A program made the position numbers and the translations under genes. Of a DNA stretch of 6,683 nt, positions 5,933 to 6,683 are shown piece by piece. Source of the stretch: JACCUZ01 sp038246575 (GTDB taxonomy: Bacteria; Actinomycetota; Actinomycetes; JACCUZ01); assembly GCA_038246575.1 (NCBI GenBank), contig JBBRVU010000211.1, positions 1-6,683 of the forward strand, read 5' to 3'. Position 1 is the stretch's first letter. Each line of letters begins with the position of its first letter. Below the pieces are notes generated by a model that was not told the origin of the DNA, did not search any database, and saw only the letters and a program-made list of their open reading frames with translations.

Positions 5933-6683
5933 CGCCGGGAGCAGTACACCCGTGCCCAGGCCAGGTAGGTCCGCGGCCGGCTCGTGATCACCGGGCCGGC
6001 TCCGTCGCGAGCCATCCGGCGCCAGGACCGCCAGACGTCGACGGTCCACGGCCGGACCTGGATGCCGGCTCGGTTCCAGCGCCGGGTGCGCTCCTTGGTG
6101 ACCGACTGCTGGTTCACGACGTACGTCCGGCCGTACTTGAGGATCGACGCGGGGCTGCGGTAGCGCGGGTTGTCGATGATGGCAGTCCGGAGCCCGGGCT
6201 GGGTGGCCCGCACGTCGAGGACCGTGGCCGGGTCGAAGCTGATGACCCGGACCCGGTCGAGCATCCCGAGCCAGCGCAGCCGGTTGAGGAAGTTGTCCAT
6301 CTGCTGAGCGGTCGGGCGGGTCTTGAGCTCCACCAGGTAGGTCGCGCCTCGGGTGCGACCGAGGTTCAGAGCCTGGTAGAGGGTCGGCACCCGCACGCCG
6401 ACGAAGTGCCGGGAGAACCAGGAGCCAGCGTCGAGGTCGCGCACCTGGGCCAACGTCAGTGCCGAGACCTCGCCCGTGCCGTTGGTGGTGCGGCCGACCG
6501 TCGCGTCGTGCAGCAACACCGGCACGTCGTCGGCGGTGAACCGCACGTCGAGCTCCAGGGCGGTCACGCCGGCGCGCATGGCCCTGCGGAACGCCGGGAT
6601 CGTGTTCTCCGGTGCCCGCGCCGAGTCACCGCGATGGGCGACGGGGGGTGCGACACATCGGGTGCCGGCAGCCGGGCCACCGG
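5929..6683 (-). CDS. Glycerophosphodiester phosphodiesterase (5' end outside the window)
   Basis: A GDPD-family TIM-barrel enzyme, expected to hydrolyse glycerophosphodiesters to glycerol-3-phosphate plus an alcohol using a divalent metal. About 250 residues are visible. An ATG lies at 6579, but the frame stays open to the right edge. The bases beyond it encode the family hallmark VAHRGDSARAPENTIPAF with the catalytic HRG (His at 6634-6636), so the gene starts outside the window. Next come ALELDVRFTADDVPVLLHD, with metal ligands Glu (6553-6555) and Asp (6547-6549) and the second catalytic His (6508-6510), then VELKT, VRVISFDP and the C-terminal VITSRP. All expected catalytic residues are visible. 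Whether it carries a signal peptide for secretion cannot be seen. The C-terminus, rich in Arg and Trp and ending VYCSRR, is slightly extended after VITSRP. It converges on uppS with a 4-base overlap. Confidence 0.94.
   Translation of the reverse strand, partial: GGPAAGTRCVAPPVAHRGDSARAPENTIPAFRRAMRAGVTALELDVRFTADDVPVLLHDATVGRTTNGTGEVSALTLAQVRDLDAGSWFSRHFVGVRVPTLYQALNLGRTRGATYLVELKTRPTAQQMDNFLNRLRWLGMLDRVRVISFDPATVLDVRATQPGLRTAIIDNPRYRSPASILKYGRTYVVNQQSVTKERTRRWNRAGIQVRPWTVDVWRSWRRMARDGAGPVITSRPRTYLAWARVYCSRR

Noticed and set aside
1..6683. CRISPR arrays, tRNA or rRNA genes, insertion sequences, attachment sites, toxin-antitoxin pairs
   Set aside because: No regularly spaced repeats, cloverleaf-like segments, transposase motifs or small paired genes were seen on reading both strands; no formal search was possible.

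Overview
The window is GC-rich throughout, coding-dense, and its proteins look actinobacterial. The strongest clues are a RecO and a long-form UppS that closely resemble the mycobacterial recO-uppS pair (as I recall Rv2362c and Rv2361c), a LeuA with the actinobacterial QNPQQPSGMP.HRY N-terminus, and TANNNT-type -10 elements. A Nocardioidaceae-like actinomycete is my best guess. No species call is possible from the sequence alone.

Layout. (1) Bases 2-1726, + strand: leuA (2-isopropylmalate synthase), entering from outside the left edge. (2) Bases 1701-1822: a perfect 12-bp inverted repeat spanning the leuA stop, then a G-rich, repeat-bearing gap between convergent genes. (3) Bases 1823-3064, - strand: a cytosine-deaminase-like amidohydrolase. 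(4) Bases 3065-3165: a divergent promoter region holding a perfect 18-bp GC palindrome. (5) Bases 3166-4335, + strand: an MGT-type GT-B glycosyltransferase whose stop overlaps the start of recO (4332-5063). (6) Bases 5093-5932, + strand: uppS (cis-polyprenyl diphosphate synthase). (7) Bases 5929-6683, - strand: a glycerophosphodiester phosphodiesterase entering from the right edge. It is tail-to-tail with uppS, and both stop codons lie in one CTAG.

How the genes relate. Most of the window is housekeeping: leucine biosynthesis, recombinational repair, cell-wall lipid carrier synthesis and phospholipid turnover. The less conserved part appears to be the divergent amidohydrolase/glycosyltransferase pair between leuA and recO. 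Neither enzyme's substrate can be named. The amidohydrolase keeps the metal and catalytic residues of CodA but appears to lack its base-contacting Asp, so cytosine is doubtful. The glycosyltransferase is probably co-transcribed with recO. No intergenic stretch exceeds about 100 bases.

I found no CRISPR array, mobile element, RNA gene, toxin-antitoxin pair or convincing new multi-gene system. The most checkable observations are the palindrome-bearing divergon, the substrate-pocket change in the amidohydrolase, the possible leaderless uppS promoter and the two edge-truncated genes.
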